64,000 nt of DNA, from assembly GCF_042180575.1 (NCBI RefSeq), contig NZ_CP170094.1, positions 2,480,001 to 2,544,000 of the forward strand, read 5' to 3'. The translations under genes were made by a program, and so were the position numbers. The stretch is from Bernardetia sp042180575 (lineage in GTDB: Bacteria > Bacteroidota > Bacteroidia > Cytophagales > Bernardetiaceae). Each line of letters opens with the position of its first letter. Position 1 is the stretch's first letter. Positions 9,540 through 18,205 of this stretch are shown one piece after another. Below the pieces are notes generated by a model. That model saw only the letters and a list, made by a program, of their open reading frames with translations. It did no database searches and was not told the DNA's origin.

Positions 9540-9570
9540 TTGAATAATTGTTGATTTTTTAATACCTTTG
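9540..9570 (+). promoter_or_regulatory. Complete Bacteroidota promoter (TTG-N20-TACCTTTG) with no gene directly downstream
   Basis: TTG at 9540-9542 and TACCTTTG at 9563-9570 are separated by 20 nt, matching the consensus spacing of -33 and -7 elements. The next coding sequence starts 569 nt downstream at 10139, so the transcript would have a very long leader or be a small RNA. Confidence 0.45.
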
Positions 9571-10055
9571 AGAAATAACTATTTGATAATCAATAAATTA
9601 TACTATTTTTGTAATAAGGTAATCTAGTAAAAATAATACAAAAAACTATTTTGGTTAAAAATCAGTAAAGATTTTGATGAAGTCTTACACTAAATTTTTA
9701 ATAGAATAAATTGCAATACTAAAAAGATTTATGTAAATTATTGAATTAAATTTGAATTGTAATTTATCAATAGATAGTTCAATATATATTTTTTATACTA
9801 ACCTTAATCAAAAATTTATTCAAAAGGGCTAAAATGAAAATAAATAGTATCATTTATTTTTTAAGCTCCATTGATTAATAACAGGTAGTTAAAACTCAAA
9901 ATGAGTTGTTATTTTTCTTTTTTGTTACACCTTTACTTTTCTTGGAATATGTAGTTCTTAAAAAAATTAAATTTGTTTGCACGATAATTGTTTTAGTTCA
10001 TCGATATAATTCCTAGTTTCATAGAAATGAATATCAATGAATTTGGTTTGAAAAA

Positions 10056-10063
10056 TAATTTTG
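10056..10063 (+). promoter_or_regulatory. Candidate -7 element for the PepSY-like protein gene
   Basis: TAATTTTG (TAnnTTTG), 75 nt before the ATG at 10139. No TTG is found 19-21 nt upstream, so the call rests on the -7 motif alone. Confidence 0.4.
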
Positions 10064-10138
10064 TACGTCATAATTCATATCTAAGGAAAATAAAAAATAC
10101 TATCCACAATCCTAATATCTTTTATCCTAATAATACCT

Positions 10139-10603
10139 ATGTTAAAATTTATCGCTTCACTCTCATTTGTTCTTGTTTTTGCTCTTGGAAATCTTAATGC
10201 CTTTGCTTATGCTCAAAGTATTCCTGCTAATGTAAAACCTACTTTCGAACAAAAATTTGCAGGTGCTAAAGTTATTAGTTGCCACGAAATTAATGGAGAA
10301 CACAATATTATTTTTCAACAAGAAAATGAAGTAAAATCAGCTCGTTTTGATGCGAATGGAAAATGGATTGATACTATCGTTTCTCTAAATCCTGGTACTG
10401 CTCCAGCAAAAATTACAGAATATTTGGCTGATAAGCATGAAGGTAAAAATGGACACATCAGAAGAATAGAAAACGAAGATGGGACTACTTTTCTCGCTTT
10501 TGTTAGTGATACAAAAGCTATTCGTTTTGATAAAGATGGTAATATGACCAAAGAAGAAGAAATCAGTTCAATAGATACTCGTGGTTTAGACCAAATCAAG
10601 TAA
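10139..10603 (+). CDS. Secreted PepSY-like (BLIP-like fold) protein
   Basis: 154 residues with a signal peptide (residues 1-25, ending AYAQS). The mature part shows two related repeats of the PepSY-like/DUF2874 fold: a helix with P..V...F...F.GAK followed by strands containing ARFDANGKWIDT, then a second copy ending IRFDKDGNMTKEEEI. Such proteins of Bacteroidota are periplasmic or secreted and bind other proteins or act as inhibitors; the exact partner is unknown. It has its own promoter-like motif and terminator, so it is probably monocistronic. Confidence 0.7.
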   Translation: MLKFIASLSFVLVFALGNLNAFAYAQSIPANVKPTFEQKFAGAKVISCHEINGEHNIIFQQENEVKSARFDANGKWIDTIVSLNPGTAPAKITEYLADKHEGKNGHIRRIENEDGTTFLAFVSDTKAIRFDKDGNMTKEEEISSIDTRGLDQIK

Positions 10604-10636
10604 GTTAGTAACTTCTATTAGTAAAAAAATATTTAG

Positions 10637-10673
10637 AAAAGACTTTATTCTCTTCAGAACGAAGTCTTTTTTT
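10637..10673 (+). terminator. Rho-independent terminator of the PepSY-like gene
   Basis: A 9-bp stem AAAAGACTT (10637-10645) with AAGTCTTTT (10662-10670) and T residues continuing to 10673, 34 nt after the stop codon. Confidence 0.75.
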
Positions 10674-10701
10674 ATGAAAGAATATTTTTAAGATTTAAAG
10701 A

Positions 10702-10858
10702 ATAATACCGAAATAAAAGTTACTTTTCCCTACATATTGCTCGTTCAAGCATTTTGCTTGGACACTCTTTTTTATCAACATATACTGACAGAATAGACAG
10801 ACACAAAATAGAATCTTGCGCCACTAAAAGGGAAAAGTAATTTTTGTTTTGGTATTAT
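10702..10858. repeat. MITE-like element with 30-bp terminal inverted repeats
   Basis: The ends 10702-10731 and 10829-10858 form an imperfect 30-bp inverted repeat; both begin ATAATACC and end inside with AGGGAAAAGTAA on one strand. Only three positions differ, and all three would still pair as G-U in one RNA strand. The interior (about 97 nt) has a further hairpin around TCAAGCATTTTGCTTGGA and no ORF. The right end overlaps the stop codon (10855-10857) of the histidine kinase. TA dinucleotides border the TACC...GGTA ends, as expected for a Tc1/IS630-like non-autonomous element. Confidence 0.65.
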
Positions 10859-13800
10859 GTCTTCAAAATTTCATTTCTATCAATAGGCAAATAAATCAAA
10901 AATGTAGTTCCATATCCGATTGTGCTTTCCACTTCCATTTTTCCTTGATGTTTTTCTATCAATCCAAAACTAATTGAGAGTCCTAAACCTGTTCCTTTTC
11001 CTACTCCTTTTGTTGTAAAAAACGGTTCAAAAATCTTTTGTCTTGTATCTTCACTCATTCCTTTTCCAGAATCTTGAATAGAAATTTTTGCTGTTTCGGT
11101 GTCTAATGGCGATTCTGATTTTGAGAGTTTTTGAGTAGAAATAATGATTTCATCTTTTTCTATTCGTTTTATTCCTTCTTTCTCTCGTTTTTCTCTCTTT
11201 TCGTCTATTGCTTGAATAGCATTTGCAATAATATTTGTAAAAACTTGATTTAGTTTACCAGGGAAGCATTCTATTTGAGAAATTTGAGAATCAAAATTTC
11301 GAATTACTTCTATATGGTCTTTGTATTGTGGACGTAAAATAACAAGTGTAGCGACGAGGTTTTCATGTAAGTCTGCCCAACGAAGTTCCACCTCATCCAA
11401 CCTAGAAAAAGTACGCAGTCCTTTCACAATTTCACTTGTTCGGTGCGCTCCATAACGAATATCTTTTACAAGCTGATACAAATCTTCCTTCAGTTCTTTA
11501 AACTCAATTTGGTTTTTTAGCTCCAAAATTTCATTGAATTTAGCTTTTTTCTTTTCTTCCTTTTCTTGTACCTCGCCTTCATTCAAATTCTGATTATTTT
11601 CTAACTCTTCATATTCTTCATACAAAGTCATTAGTTCCATTAGCTCATCTAAAGTAGTTTGAAGCGCATCCACACCAGCGTACACAAAATTTATTGGGTT
11701 ATTTATCTCGTGTGCAATTCCTGCTGTTAGCTGTCCCAAACTTGCCATTTTTTCAGACTGAACCAAATGAGTTTGTGTTTGATTTAACCTTTGAACAGTG
11801 TCTTGTAACTCTTCTTTTTGTACTTGAAGTTGTGATTTTTGTTTTACGATTTCTTCTGTACGGTTAGAAACCTCTTTTTCTAAATAAATCTGATTGCGTT
11901 TGTATTGAAGGTTTCTGAGATAATAAATAAGTAAAAAAAGTAAAATAACTCCCAAAACTGCTCCTACTTGAAAAATTAAACGCTGATACCAATGAGGTTG
12001 TACTTTAAAATTAAGAACAGAAGGATTTTCTTCATTCCAGCTTCCATCTCCTTTTCTTGTAATTACTTCAAAACGATATTCATTGGGTGGAAGGTTTGTA
12101 TAAGTGGCATTTCGTTGATTTTGAGAATCTATCCAGTCTTTATCAAAAGGAATAAGACGGTATTTGAAATCTAATGAAAATGAGTTTTGATAGTCAAAAG
12201 CTGTAAAGAAAATAGACAAATACTGTGTTCCTGCTGCTAAATAAATTTCTTCATCAAAATTATAAATATTTTTTTTATCAGTTTCTAGTTTTTCAAAAAT
12301 TGCCTTCGAATCATTCTTTCTTTGTGTAATTATTTTAGGATTGATATAGGTAATTCCTTTATAAGTTGGAAACCAAATATTTCCTTTCAAATCTACTAAT
12401 CCTCTTCCTGTACCGACCATTTGGTCACTTTTCATTCCATCTGTTCGGTTGAAGAAACGACAATCAACAAATGCTCTTTTTCCATTTGCAAAATCATTAA
12501 GTTGCGACGTAGCTATTCTCATAATTCCATTATTACAAGGCAGCCAAAAATACCCCTCTTTATCTTCCAAAATATCAAAAACAGTCCCTTCACAAAGTCC
12601 TGAACTGGCATCAAAATTTGTAATTTTATCGCCTTCTATGCGTGTTAGTCCTGCATCTGTACCTAGCCAAATGACATTACTCTCATCTACAAAAATGGAA
12701 AAAACAACATTACTTGCTAGTCCATTTTGTGTCCAAAGTTGTTTTATGACTTCTTTGTTTTCTATAAAAGAAATTCCTCGTTTTGTTCCTACAATCAAAT
12801 TTCCTTTTTTATCTTCAGCCATACTCATAATAGTTTCGGAGGCTAAATTATCATTTACAGATGTAAAAGAATCTTCTTTGGTAAGATAAAAAAGACCTGC
12901 TCTTCGTGTTCCTGCCCATAAAATAGAATCTTTCGTTTGGAAAGTAAGCCGAACATGGTCATCTAAAAGTCCATCTTTTGGTTCATAAATTTTGTGTTTA
13001 TTTTCTCTTGTAATCTTGACAAGTCCACTATATGTACTTATCCAAAGGCTAGAATCGGCATCAAAAAGCATATGTCGAATGCGCTGACTAGGAAGCTGTA
13101 AAGGAAGACGAGCATTGCGAACAGTATTTCCATAAACAATAGAAATAGAATCACTTTCTCCTGCAATAAGATATTTTTCAGGTGTAAATTGAAGAGTAGA
13201 GTAGATTACATTTGAGCAAAGTCCTTCACTCATACTAATATTGACAAACTTTCCGTCTAATATTTGTGCAAGTCCACCTCTAAACATTCCTATCCAAATA
13301 TTTCCTTCTCTATCAACTAATAATTTTTGAAGAATATTATTTGCTAAACCTTGAGTTTCATTGTAGTTTTCAAGTTTTTTTGTTTTTTTATTATACCGAT
13401 ACAGACCATTTTCAGAGGCAATCCAAAAAAAACCATTTTGGTCTTCCAAAATATCAAAAGCATCTTTTATAACATTCATTTCTGGATAAGAAGAACTGAT
13501 TAGGGAATCTCCTTGTAGTATTTTGATACCATTATCTGTTCCTACCCAAGTAGTTGTATTGATGGTTTTTCCAAACAAAATACCTCTAGTCTGTTCAAAA
13601 TCTATTATTCTGCTAAATTTATTATTTTCATAACGCACTATATCGCCACGCTGTGAAGCAAAATAGAGTGCATTATTTTTTTCAAAAATAGCACGAACTG
13701 CACCTTGAAGATGCAAACGAAGTTCTTTGAGTGGTCTGAATTGTTCATCTTGATAGAGAAAAACTCCATTCGAACTTGTTCCTATCCAAATAATTCCCTC

Positions 13801-14301
13801 TTTATCTTCATAAATAACTTCAATACTGTATTCATTCAGTACAGAAAATTCAATTGGAATAGTAAGTTGGTTATTTTCATATTTCAAAATTCCTCGTTGT
13901 GTACCTATCCAAACATTTCCTTTGGAGTCTGATAAAAGCGAACGAATAGCATGAGAGCGAACAATAGGAGTGTTTTTGACAGTATAAGACGTAAATTTTG
14001 CACCATCAAAACGAGCTAGTCCGTCGTGTGTGGCTATCCAAATATACCCTTTTTGGTCTTGAATAATATCTAAAATAGCATTGGAAGGCAATCCTTCTTC
14101 TGTTGTCCAAGTTCTGAAAATATACTGAGACAGACTTTTTTTAGTATCTAGACTGACAGTTTGTTGAGCAGAAGAATAAGTAGTTGAAAAAATAAATACA
14201 AAAGTCAGAACGCACCAAAAACTCCACTTATAAATAAAATTTATAACTAATTTGCTATATATATCATCAAATAAAGGAAATAATGGGAAATTAAATTTCA
14301 C
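10855..14301 (-). CDS. Membrane sensor histidine kinase with Reg_prop propellers and Y_Y_Y domain
   Basis: 1148 residues. The N-terminus has a hydrophobic signal/anchor (about 22-45, ending SSAQQ). Then come some 14 propeller repeats (motif GYIWIATHDGLARFDG and variants) to about residue 680, a Y_Y_Y domain, one transmembrane helix (VGAVLGVILLFLLIYYL), a coiled coil, and a kinase core. His864 in AHEINNPINF is the phospho-acceptor. The ATPase boxes are NQVFTNIIANAIQAI, DSGKGMS and GTGLGLSISFGL. No receiver or DNA-binding domain follows, so a separate response regulator is needed; none is nearby. The start is a GTG (14301-14299), and no ATG gives a complete signal sequence, so the exact start is uncertain. 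The stop codon lies in a repeat. Confidence 0.88.
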   Translation of the reverse strand: MKFNFPLFPLFDDIYSKLVINFIYKWSFWCVLTFVFIFSTTYSSAQQTVSLDTKKSLSQYIFRTWTTEEGLPSNAILDIIQDQKGYIWIATHDGLARFDGAKFTSYTVKNTPIVRSHAIRSLLSDSKGNVWIGTQRGILKYENNQLTIPIEFSVLNEYSIEVIYEDKEGIIWIGTSSNGVFLYQDEQFRPLKELRLHLQGAVRAIFEKNNALYFASQRGDIVRYENNKFSRIIDFEQTRGILFGKTINTTTWVGTDNGIKILQGDSLISSSYPEMNVIKDAFDILEDQNGFFWIASENGLYRYNKKTKKLENYNETQGLANNILQKLLVDREGNIWIGMFRGGLAQILDGKFVNISMSEGLCSNVIYSTLQFTPEKYLIAGESDSISIVYGNTVRNARLPLQLPSQRIRHMLFDADSSLWISTYSGLVKITRENKHKIYEPKDGLLDDHVRLTFQTKDSILWAGTRRAGLFYLTKEDSFTSVNDNLASETIMSMAEDKKGNLIVGTKRGISFIENKEVIKQLWTQNGLASNVVFSIFVDESNVIWLGTDAGLTRIEGDKITNFDASSGLCEGTVFDILEDKEGYFWLPCNNGIMRIATSQLNDFANGKRAFVDCRFFNRTDGMKSDQMVGTGRGLVDLKGNIWFPTYKGITYINPKIITQRKNDSKAIFEKLETDKKNIYNFDEEIYLAAGTQYLSIFFTAFDYQNSFSLDFKYRLIPFDKDWIDSQNQRNATYTNLPPNEYRFEVITRKGDGSWNEENPSVLNFKVQPHWYQRLIFQVGAVLGVILLFLLIYYLRNLQYKRNQIYLEKEVSNRTEEIVKQKSQLQVQKEELQDTVQRLNQTQTHLVQSEKMASLGQLTAGIAHEINNPINFVYAGVDALQTTLDELMELMTLYEEYEELENNQNLNEGEVQEKEEKKKAKFNEILELKNQIEFKELKEDLYQLVKDIRYGAHRTSEIVKGLRTFSRLDEVELRWADLHENLVATLVILRPQYKDHIEVIRNFDSQISQIECFPGKLNQVFTNIIANAIQAIDEKREKREKEGIKRIEKDEIIISTQKLSKSESPLDTETAKISIQDSGKGMSEDTRQKIFEPFFTTKGVGKGTGLGLSISFGLIEKHQGKMEVESTIGYGTTFLIYLPIDRNEILKT

Positions 14302-14488
14302 TTCTTTTTTTAGTATTTTTCTGAGGACACAAACTAAGTTTTTTCTGAAAATTGAAGTACGACATTTTTTTTCAATTTTGAAAATGATTTCTTTTTATCT
14401 AAAGAATATGAAATATATAAACATCAGTTTGAGTAGTTAGTTAGAAAGAAACAAGATTTTAACATTCTATTTTATTTGGTTTCATTTG

Positions 14489-15202
14489 ATGCAATTCCTA
14501 AGAAAAACACTAAACACATTACAAAAACATATTCGAAGCATCAGTATGGTAATTTTGTCAGCCTTATTACCCATTTTGGCAAGTACAGGTATTACGGTAT
14601 TGCTTTTGTATTTTGAAAGTGAGCTTCTACTATGGAATTTTTGGCAATGGCTTTTTCTATATTTGGGAGTAAGTATTTTGATGGGTTTTGCGCTCATGCC
14701 TACTACTTTGATGGCTTTTCTGACAGGTTATTTTTTGAGCTTTGAGGGAACTCCTTTTATGATTATCTCTTATTTGATTGCTTCTTATATAGGTTATCAG
14801 TTGGGATTATTTTTGGAAGGTAAAAAAATTCATAAAAATCTACTAGAAAAACCAAAAGTAAGTCGTTTTTTGGCTTCTTTGAAAGAAAAAAGCTGGAAAT
14901 TGATTATTTTAGTGAGATTATCGCCTGTCTTGCCTTTTGCAGTTATGAACTTGGTGCTTTCTGCGATTCGTTTTCCAATAAATATTTTTTTGATAGGCTC
15001 TTTTATAGGAATGCTTCCCAGAACTCTTTTTGCAATTTATATCGGAACAAAAGCACAAACACTAAAGAGTTTGATAGAAAATGAAACAGAAACAGATTTT
15101 CCTTATTCTGAAATAATAATAATTTTACTAACCATAATTACTATTTTCGGAATTGGTAGAATGGTCAGAAATTCAATGAAAGAAGTAAATAGTGATAAGT
15201 GA
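14489..15202 (+). CDS. TVP38/TMEM64 (VTT/DedA-superfamily) membrane protein
   Basis: 237 residues from the ATG at 14489; a TTG sits directly before it at 14486 and is a less likely start. About six hydrophobic segments. The VTT signature lies in the centre: ALMPTTLMAFLTGYFLSF, then the re-entrant region with RLSPVLPFAVMNLVLSA and GMLPRTLFAIYIGT. Family members sit in the cytoplasmic membrane and are linked to lipid scrambling or undecaprenyl-phosphate handling, but no function is established for this one. It is divergent from the histidine kinase gene. A palindrome follows before the rhomboid gene. Confidence 0.8.
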   Translation: MQFLRKTLNTLQKHIRSISMVILSALLPILASTGITVLLLYFESELLLWNFWQWLFLYLGVSILMGFALMPTTLMAFLTGYFLSFEGTPFMIISYLIASYIGYQLGLFLEGKKIHKNLLEKPKVSRFLASLKEKSWKLIILVRLSPVLPFAVMNLVLSAIRFPINIFLIGSFIGMLPRTLFAIYIGTKAQTLKSLIENETETDFPYSEIIIILLTIITIFGIGRMVRNSMKEVNSDK

Positions 15203-15268
15203 TTAATTATTAGTGAACAGCTAAAACATTTTTCAAGAAAATACAGTAATTAATAAAAGAAAACACAA

Positions 15269-15301
15269 AGACCCTAAGGGTTTCGAAAACCCTTAGGGTC
15301 T
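15269..15301. repeat. 33-bp palindrome with arm AGACCCTAAGGGTTT, copy 1
   Basis: Perfect 15-bp arms with loop CGA. The same arms with loop TAA occur at 46352-46384. Both lie in short intergenic gaps. It could act as a bidirectional terminator, but there is no T run and the identical long-range copy points to a dispersed repeat. Confidence 0.8.
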
Positions 15302-15322
15302 AGGAAATTAAAATAAAGAAAT

Positions 15323-16171
15323 ATGCCTAGAATGACACCTGTTGTAAAAGTATTATTGATAATCAATATTGGTATTTTTGCACTTCAAGTCTTATTAAAA
15401 TCTTATCTTAATGTAGATTTAGTTGATATTTTTGCATTACGTTATTTTGGAGCAGAAACATTTGCTCCTTATCAACTTCTTACTCATATGTTTTTACATG
15501 ATATGAGTAGCTTTTTTGCTCGTAACCCTAGCTTTGGTAGTATATTTCATCTTCTAGGAAATATGTATGCACTTTATATTTTTGGACCTCCTTTAGAAAC
15601 TTATTTTGACTCTAAAAAATTTCTTGCACTTTATATGATTGCAGGTTTGGGAGCTGCTGTTTTGCATGTGGGGGTGAGTGCTTGGGAAGTGCAAAACACA
15701 GAAGCAAATATAACAGAATATAAAACACATCCAACTCCTGCTGAGTTTCTTGCTCTTACAAAAGAAGAAGGAGTATATGATAACTCTTCAGAGCTAAGAA
15801 AATTCGTGTATTTATTTGAAGAAAATCCTACTGATGCTGCTGTTATAAATAGATCAAAAAGTTATTGGGCAGATGGAATTGCTTACTCTAAACGAAATAT
15901 CAAAACAGTAGGCGCATCAGGTGCAGTATTCGGTATTTTGGCAGCCTTTGGGATTATTTTCGCTAATATAAAGCTGGTTTTACTTTTTCCTCCTATTCCA
16001 ATAAAAGCCAAATATTTAGTTTTTGGTTATGCTTTATACGAAGTGTATGCTATTTATCAAGCCAATCCGACAGATAATGTAGCCCACTTTGCACACATTG
16101 GAGGATTTATTTTCGGGATTATTTTGGTTAAATTGTGGGGAAAGAATGATAAACCGATGCGATGGAATTAG
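15323..16171 (+). CDS. Rhomboid-family intramembrane serine protease (first of tandem pair)
   Basis: 282 residues with six or so transmembrane helices. Catalytic Ser199 lies in GASGAVFG and the partner His258 in AHIGG, the standard rhomboid dyad. HLLGNMYAL gives the conserved H-x-x-x-N oxyanion part of helix 2. Odd point: a hydrophilic insertion of about 70 residues (115-190, Glu/Lys-rich) separates helix 3 from the catalytic helix. Substrates are unknown; the family cleaves transmembrane segments. The downstream gene is a second rhomboid. The two are separated by a palindrome doublet beginning just after this stop codon. Confidence 0.88.
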   Translation: MPRMTPVVKVLLIINIGIFALQVLLKSYLNVDLVDIFALRYFGAETFAPYQLLTHMFLHDMSSFFARNPSFGSIFHLLGNMYALYIFGPPLETYFDSKKFLALYMIAGLGAAVLHVGVSAWEVQNTEANITEYKTHPTPAEFLALTKEEGVYDNSSELRKFVYLFEENPTDAAVINRSKSYWADGIAYSKRNIKTVGASGAVFGILAAFGIIFANIKLVLLFPPIPIKAKYLVFGYALYEVYAIYQANPTDNVAHFAHIGGFIFGIILVKLWGKNDKPMRWN

Positions 16172-16177
16172 AGTTTT

Positions 16178-16255
16178 ATGTCGTTGGTGGGGACACCAAC
16201 AACGGCAAGAGTAAATTTAAAAAGACCGTTGCTCGTGTCCCCACGAGCGACACCA
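16178..16255. repeat. Inverted doublet of palindromic element A (REPIN-like)
   Basis: Two hairpins face each other across 17 nt. The left one (16178-16206) has stem GTTGGTG/CACCAAC around loop GGGA and ends CAACGG. The right one (16224-16255), read on the minus strand, has stem GCTCGTG/CACGAGC around the same GGGA and also ends CAACGG. The arms differ by paired (compensatory) changes while the loop and flanks are conserved. Further copies are at 44243-44271 and 54304-54329. Confidence 0.8.
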
Positions 16256-16273
16256 TAAAAAAAATATATAACT

Positions 16274-17191
16274 ATGGACTTTTCAGAACGAATAAAATAT
16301 GAGTGGAACAAATCCGATAATGTCTTAATGCGTATCGTGATGATAAATGTGATTTTCTACCTTCTGTTTGCTACAATTATTATTGTGGCTAAGTTTGGGA
16401 GTTTACCTGCTTTGAGTGAGTTTGCTGTAAAGGCTTTTTATTTACCTCCAAGTTTGTCTGAACTCGCTTTTCGTCCTTGGACACTTATTACGTATGGTTT
16501 TACACACTCTTTGGGAGGTATTTTTCATATCCTTTTCAACATGTTAATTCTTTATTGGTTTGGACAAATTGTGGTTTCTGAAATTGGTTCAAATCGTTTG
16601 TTAGGACTTTATATTTGGGGTATTTTGGCTGGTGCAATTGCTTTTTTGATGCTTTATAATCTTGTTCCATTTTTTATTGCACTTCGTGGTTCTACTTTAG
16701 GACTTATTGGAGCTTCGGCTGGTGTTTATGCTGTGGTAGTGGCAGCAGGAACTTTACTTCCTAATGTAAAAATGAATTTGTTTTTAATAGGTGAAGTGAG
16801 CTTGAAATGGATTGCACTTGGTTATGTAATTCTTTCTTTTGTTTCTCTTGCTGGAGGCAATGCAGGTGGAAATATGGCTCACTTAGGAGGTGCATTAATT
16901 GGTTATTTATTTATTGTTCAGTACAAAAAAGGAAATGATTGGAGCAAGCCTGTTGTTAGTTTTATTACTTTTTTTCAAAATATCTTTAAAAGAAAGCCCA
17001 AAATGAAAGCTTATAGAGGTGGCACAAATGCAAAAGCAGATGATGAAAATCGTCAAAAACAAGCACGAGCAAAAAAATCTACTGAAGAACAAAATACGAT
17101 TGATGCTATTTTGGATAAAATATCTGAATCTGGGTATGAATCTCTTACACAAAAAGAAAAACAAATTTTATTTCAAGCGAGTAAAAAATAG
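16274..17191 (+). CDS. Rhomboid-family intramembrane serine protease with cytoplasmic tail (second of tandem pair)
   Basis: 305 residues. Helix 2 contains FHILFNMLILYWFG, the catalytic Ser149 lies in GASAG, and His203 in MAHLGG, so the dyad is intact. After the last helix (about residue 215) comes a basic soluble tail of some 85 residues ending in a small helical motif (ILDKISESGYESLTQKEKQ), found on many Bacteroidota rhomboids (DUF6576-like). Same strand as the first rhomboid, 102 nt apart; co-transcription is possible despite the hairpins between. The two proteins differ clearly in sequence, so they are not a recent duplication. Confidence 0.88.
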   Translation: MDFSERIKYEWNKSDNVLMRIVMINVIFYLLFATIIIVAKFGSLPALSEFAVKAFYLPPSLSELAFRPWTLITYGFTHSLGGIFHILFNMLILYWFGQIVVSEIGSNRLLGLYIWGILAGAIAFLMLYNLVPFFIALRGSTLGLIGASAGVYAVVVAAGTLLPNVKMNLFLIGEVSLKWIALGYVILSFVSLAGGNAGGNMAHLGGALIGYLFIVQYKKGNDWSKPVVSFITFFQNIFKRKPKMKAYRGGTNAKADDENRQKQARAKKSTEEQNTIDAILDKISESGYESLTQKEKQILFQASKK

Positions 17192-17399
17192 TCAGTAGCC
17201 GACAGCTTTTCATTTGTTGTCTGATAAAATTGATAAAATCAAATTTATAACTATCATAATACTCGTAAAAAATAATTTTTATTTTTTTTAAACTGGTTTA
17301 AGCATTAATATTTGAGTCAATCCCTTACCAAAATATTCAGCGTGCATAACAAATAAAATTTATACAGTAATTCATTAATCACTAATAATTATTCAAATT

Positions 17400-17876
17400 A
17401 TGGAAAACACCAAAGAAGAAAAAACGCTCTTTTTTACAGAAAATAAGAATTACAAACAATTAATTGAACTTTATAATCAATTCAATTATTTTGCAAAAGA
17501 CAATGGAATGACATTAGACGTTCCAGAAGTAGGACATGCCATTTCTGAAATGAAGATTGTAGAAAAACACCAAAGCGCACCAGGGCATTGTCATGGAGGT
17601 GTAATTGCTGGATTGATGGACGCAACTCTTGGAAGTTCGGCTTTGAGTTATGCGTTTGCACAAGGAAAATTATGCGCTACGGTAGAATTTAAAATCAATT
17701 ATTTTCTTCCTGTCAAACTTCACGACGAACTTATTGCAGAAGCTAACTTAGAACACACAGGAAAACGCCTTGTTCATACAGTTTGTGATATTAAAAATAA
17801 AAAAACAGGCAAAATAGTAGCTAAAGGAATCGGAACATTCAACCTTTATCCAATGAACAAACAAACCTTTGAATAA
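17400..17876 (+). CDS. PaaI-family hotdog-fold thioesterase
   Basis: 158 residues, one hotdog domain. The signature GHCHGGVIAGLMDATLGSS (residues about 60-78) has the conserved His-Gly-Gly followed by Asp on the central helix, as in PaaI/4HBT acyl-CoA thioesterases. The following strands contain TVEFKINYFLPV. It is cytoplasmic and probably hydrolyses acyl-CoA esters; the substrate cannot be told. It stands alone, 208 nt after the rhomboid. Confidence 0.85.
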   Translation: MENTKEEKTLFFTENKNYKQLIELYNQFNYFAKDNGMTLDVPEVGHAISEMKIVEKHQSAPGHCHGGVIAGLMDATLGSSALSYAFAQGKLCATVEFKINYFLPVKLHDELIAEANLEHTGKRLVHTVCDIKNKKTGKIVAKGIGTFNLYPMNKQTFE

Positions 17877-18205
17877 AGTTTAGAAGTTAGATTTAACGTG
17901 AACTTGGTATTAGATATTTATTATTTTTCCTATCAAACACCTTTGAGGTGTACTGATAAATTTGATTTTCGAAAACCAAAAACGTATGAGTATAAGTGTT
18001 GAAGATAAGGATGCTTTACAGGTTGTTTTTAGTATATTCTATTCAAATGAAAACACACAAAAAAACCTGTATTCAAAGAATACAGGTTTTCGTATGCACT
18101 TATGAAAAACTATTACCGTCCGTAATAACGAACATAATTTTGATAAAATTGTTTAACAATTAATGAAAATAAAGAGTTTTTTTATAAAAAACATTCATCA
18201 AAACT
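17877..18205. other. Intergenic region between convergent thioesterase and hemA genes
   Basis: 329 bases with no ORF of note. It contains the strong hairpin at 18062-18090. Confidence 0.5.
18056..18090 (-). terminator. Terminator downstream of hemA
   Basis: A perfect 13-bp stem AAAACCTGTATTC (18062-18074) with GAATACAGGTTTT (18078-18090) and a 3-nt loop. On the minus strand the stem runs into seven T residues. It lies about 116 nt past the hemA stop, and may act in both directions. Confidence 0.75.

Larger units (their letters stand above)
9404..10138. other. Long AT-rich intergenic region
   Basis: About 735 bases with stop codons in all frames and no protein-like ORF. It holds the divergent promoter region of the FAD dehydrogenase, a well-formed plus-strand promoter at 9540-9570 with no gene close behind, and a -7 motif at 10056-10063 before the PepSY-like gene. 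Confidence 0.6.
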
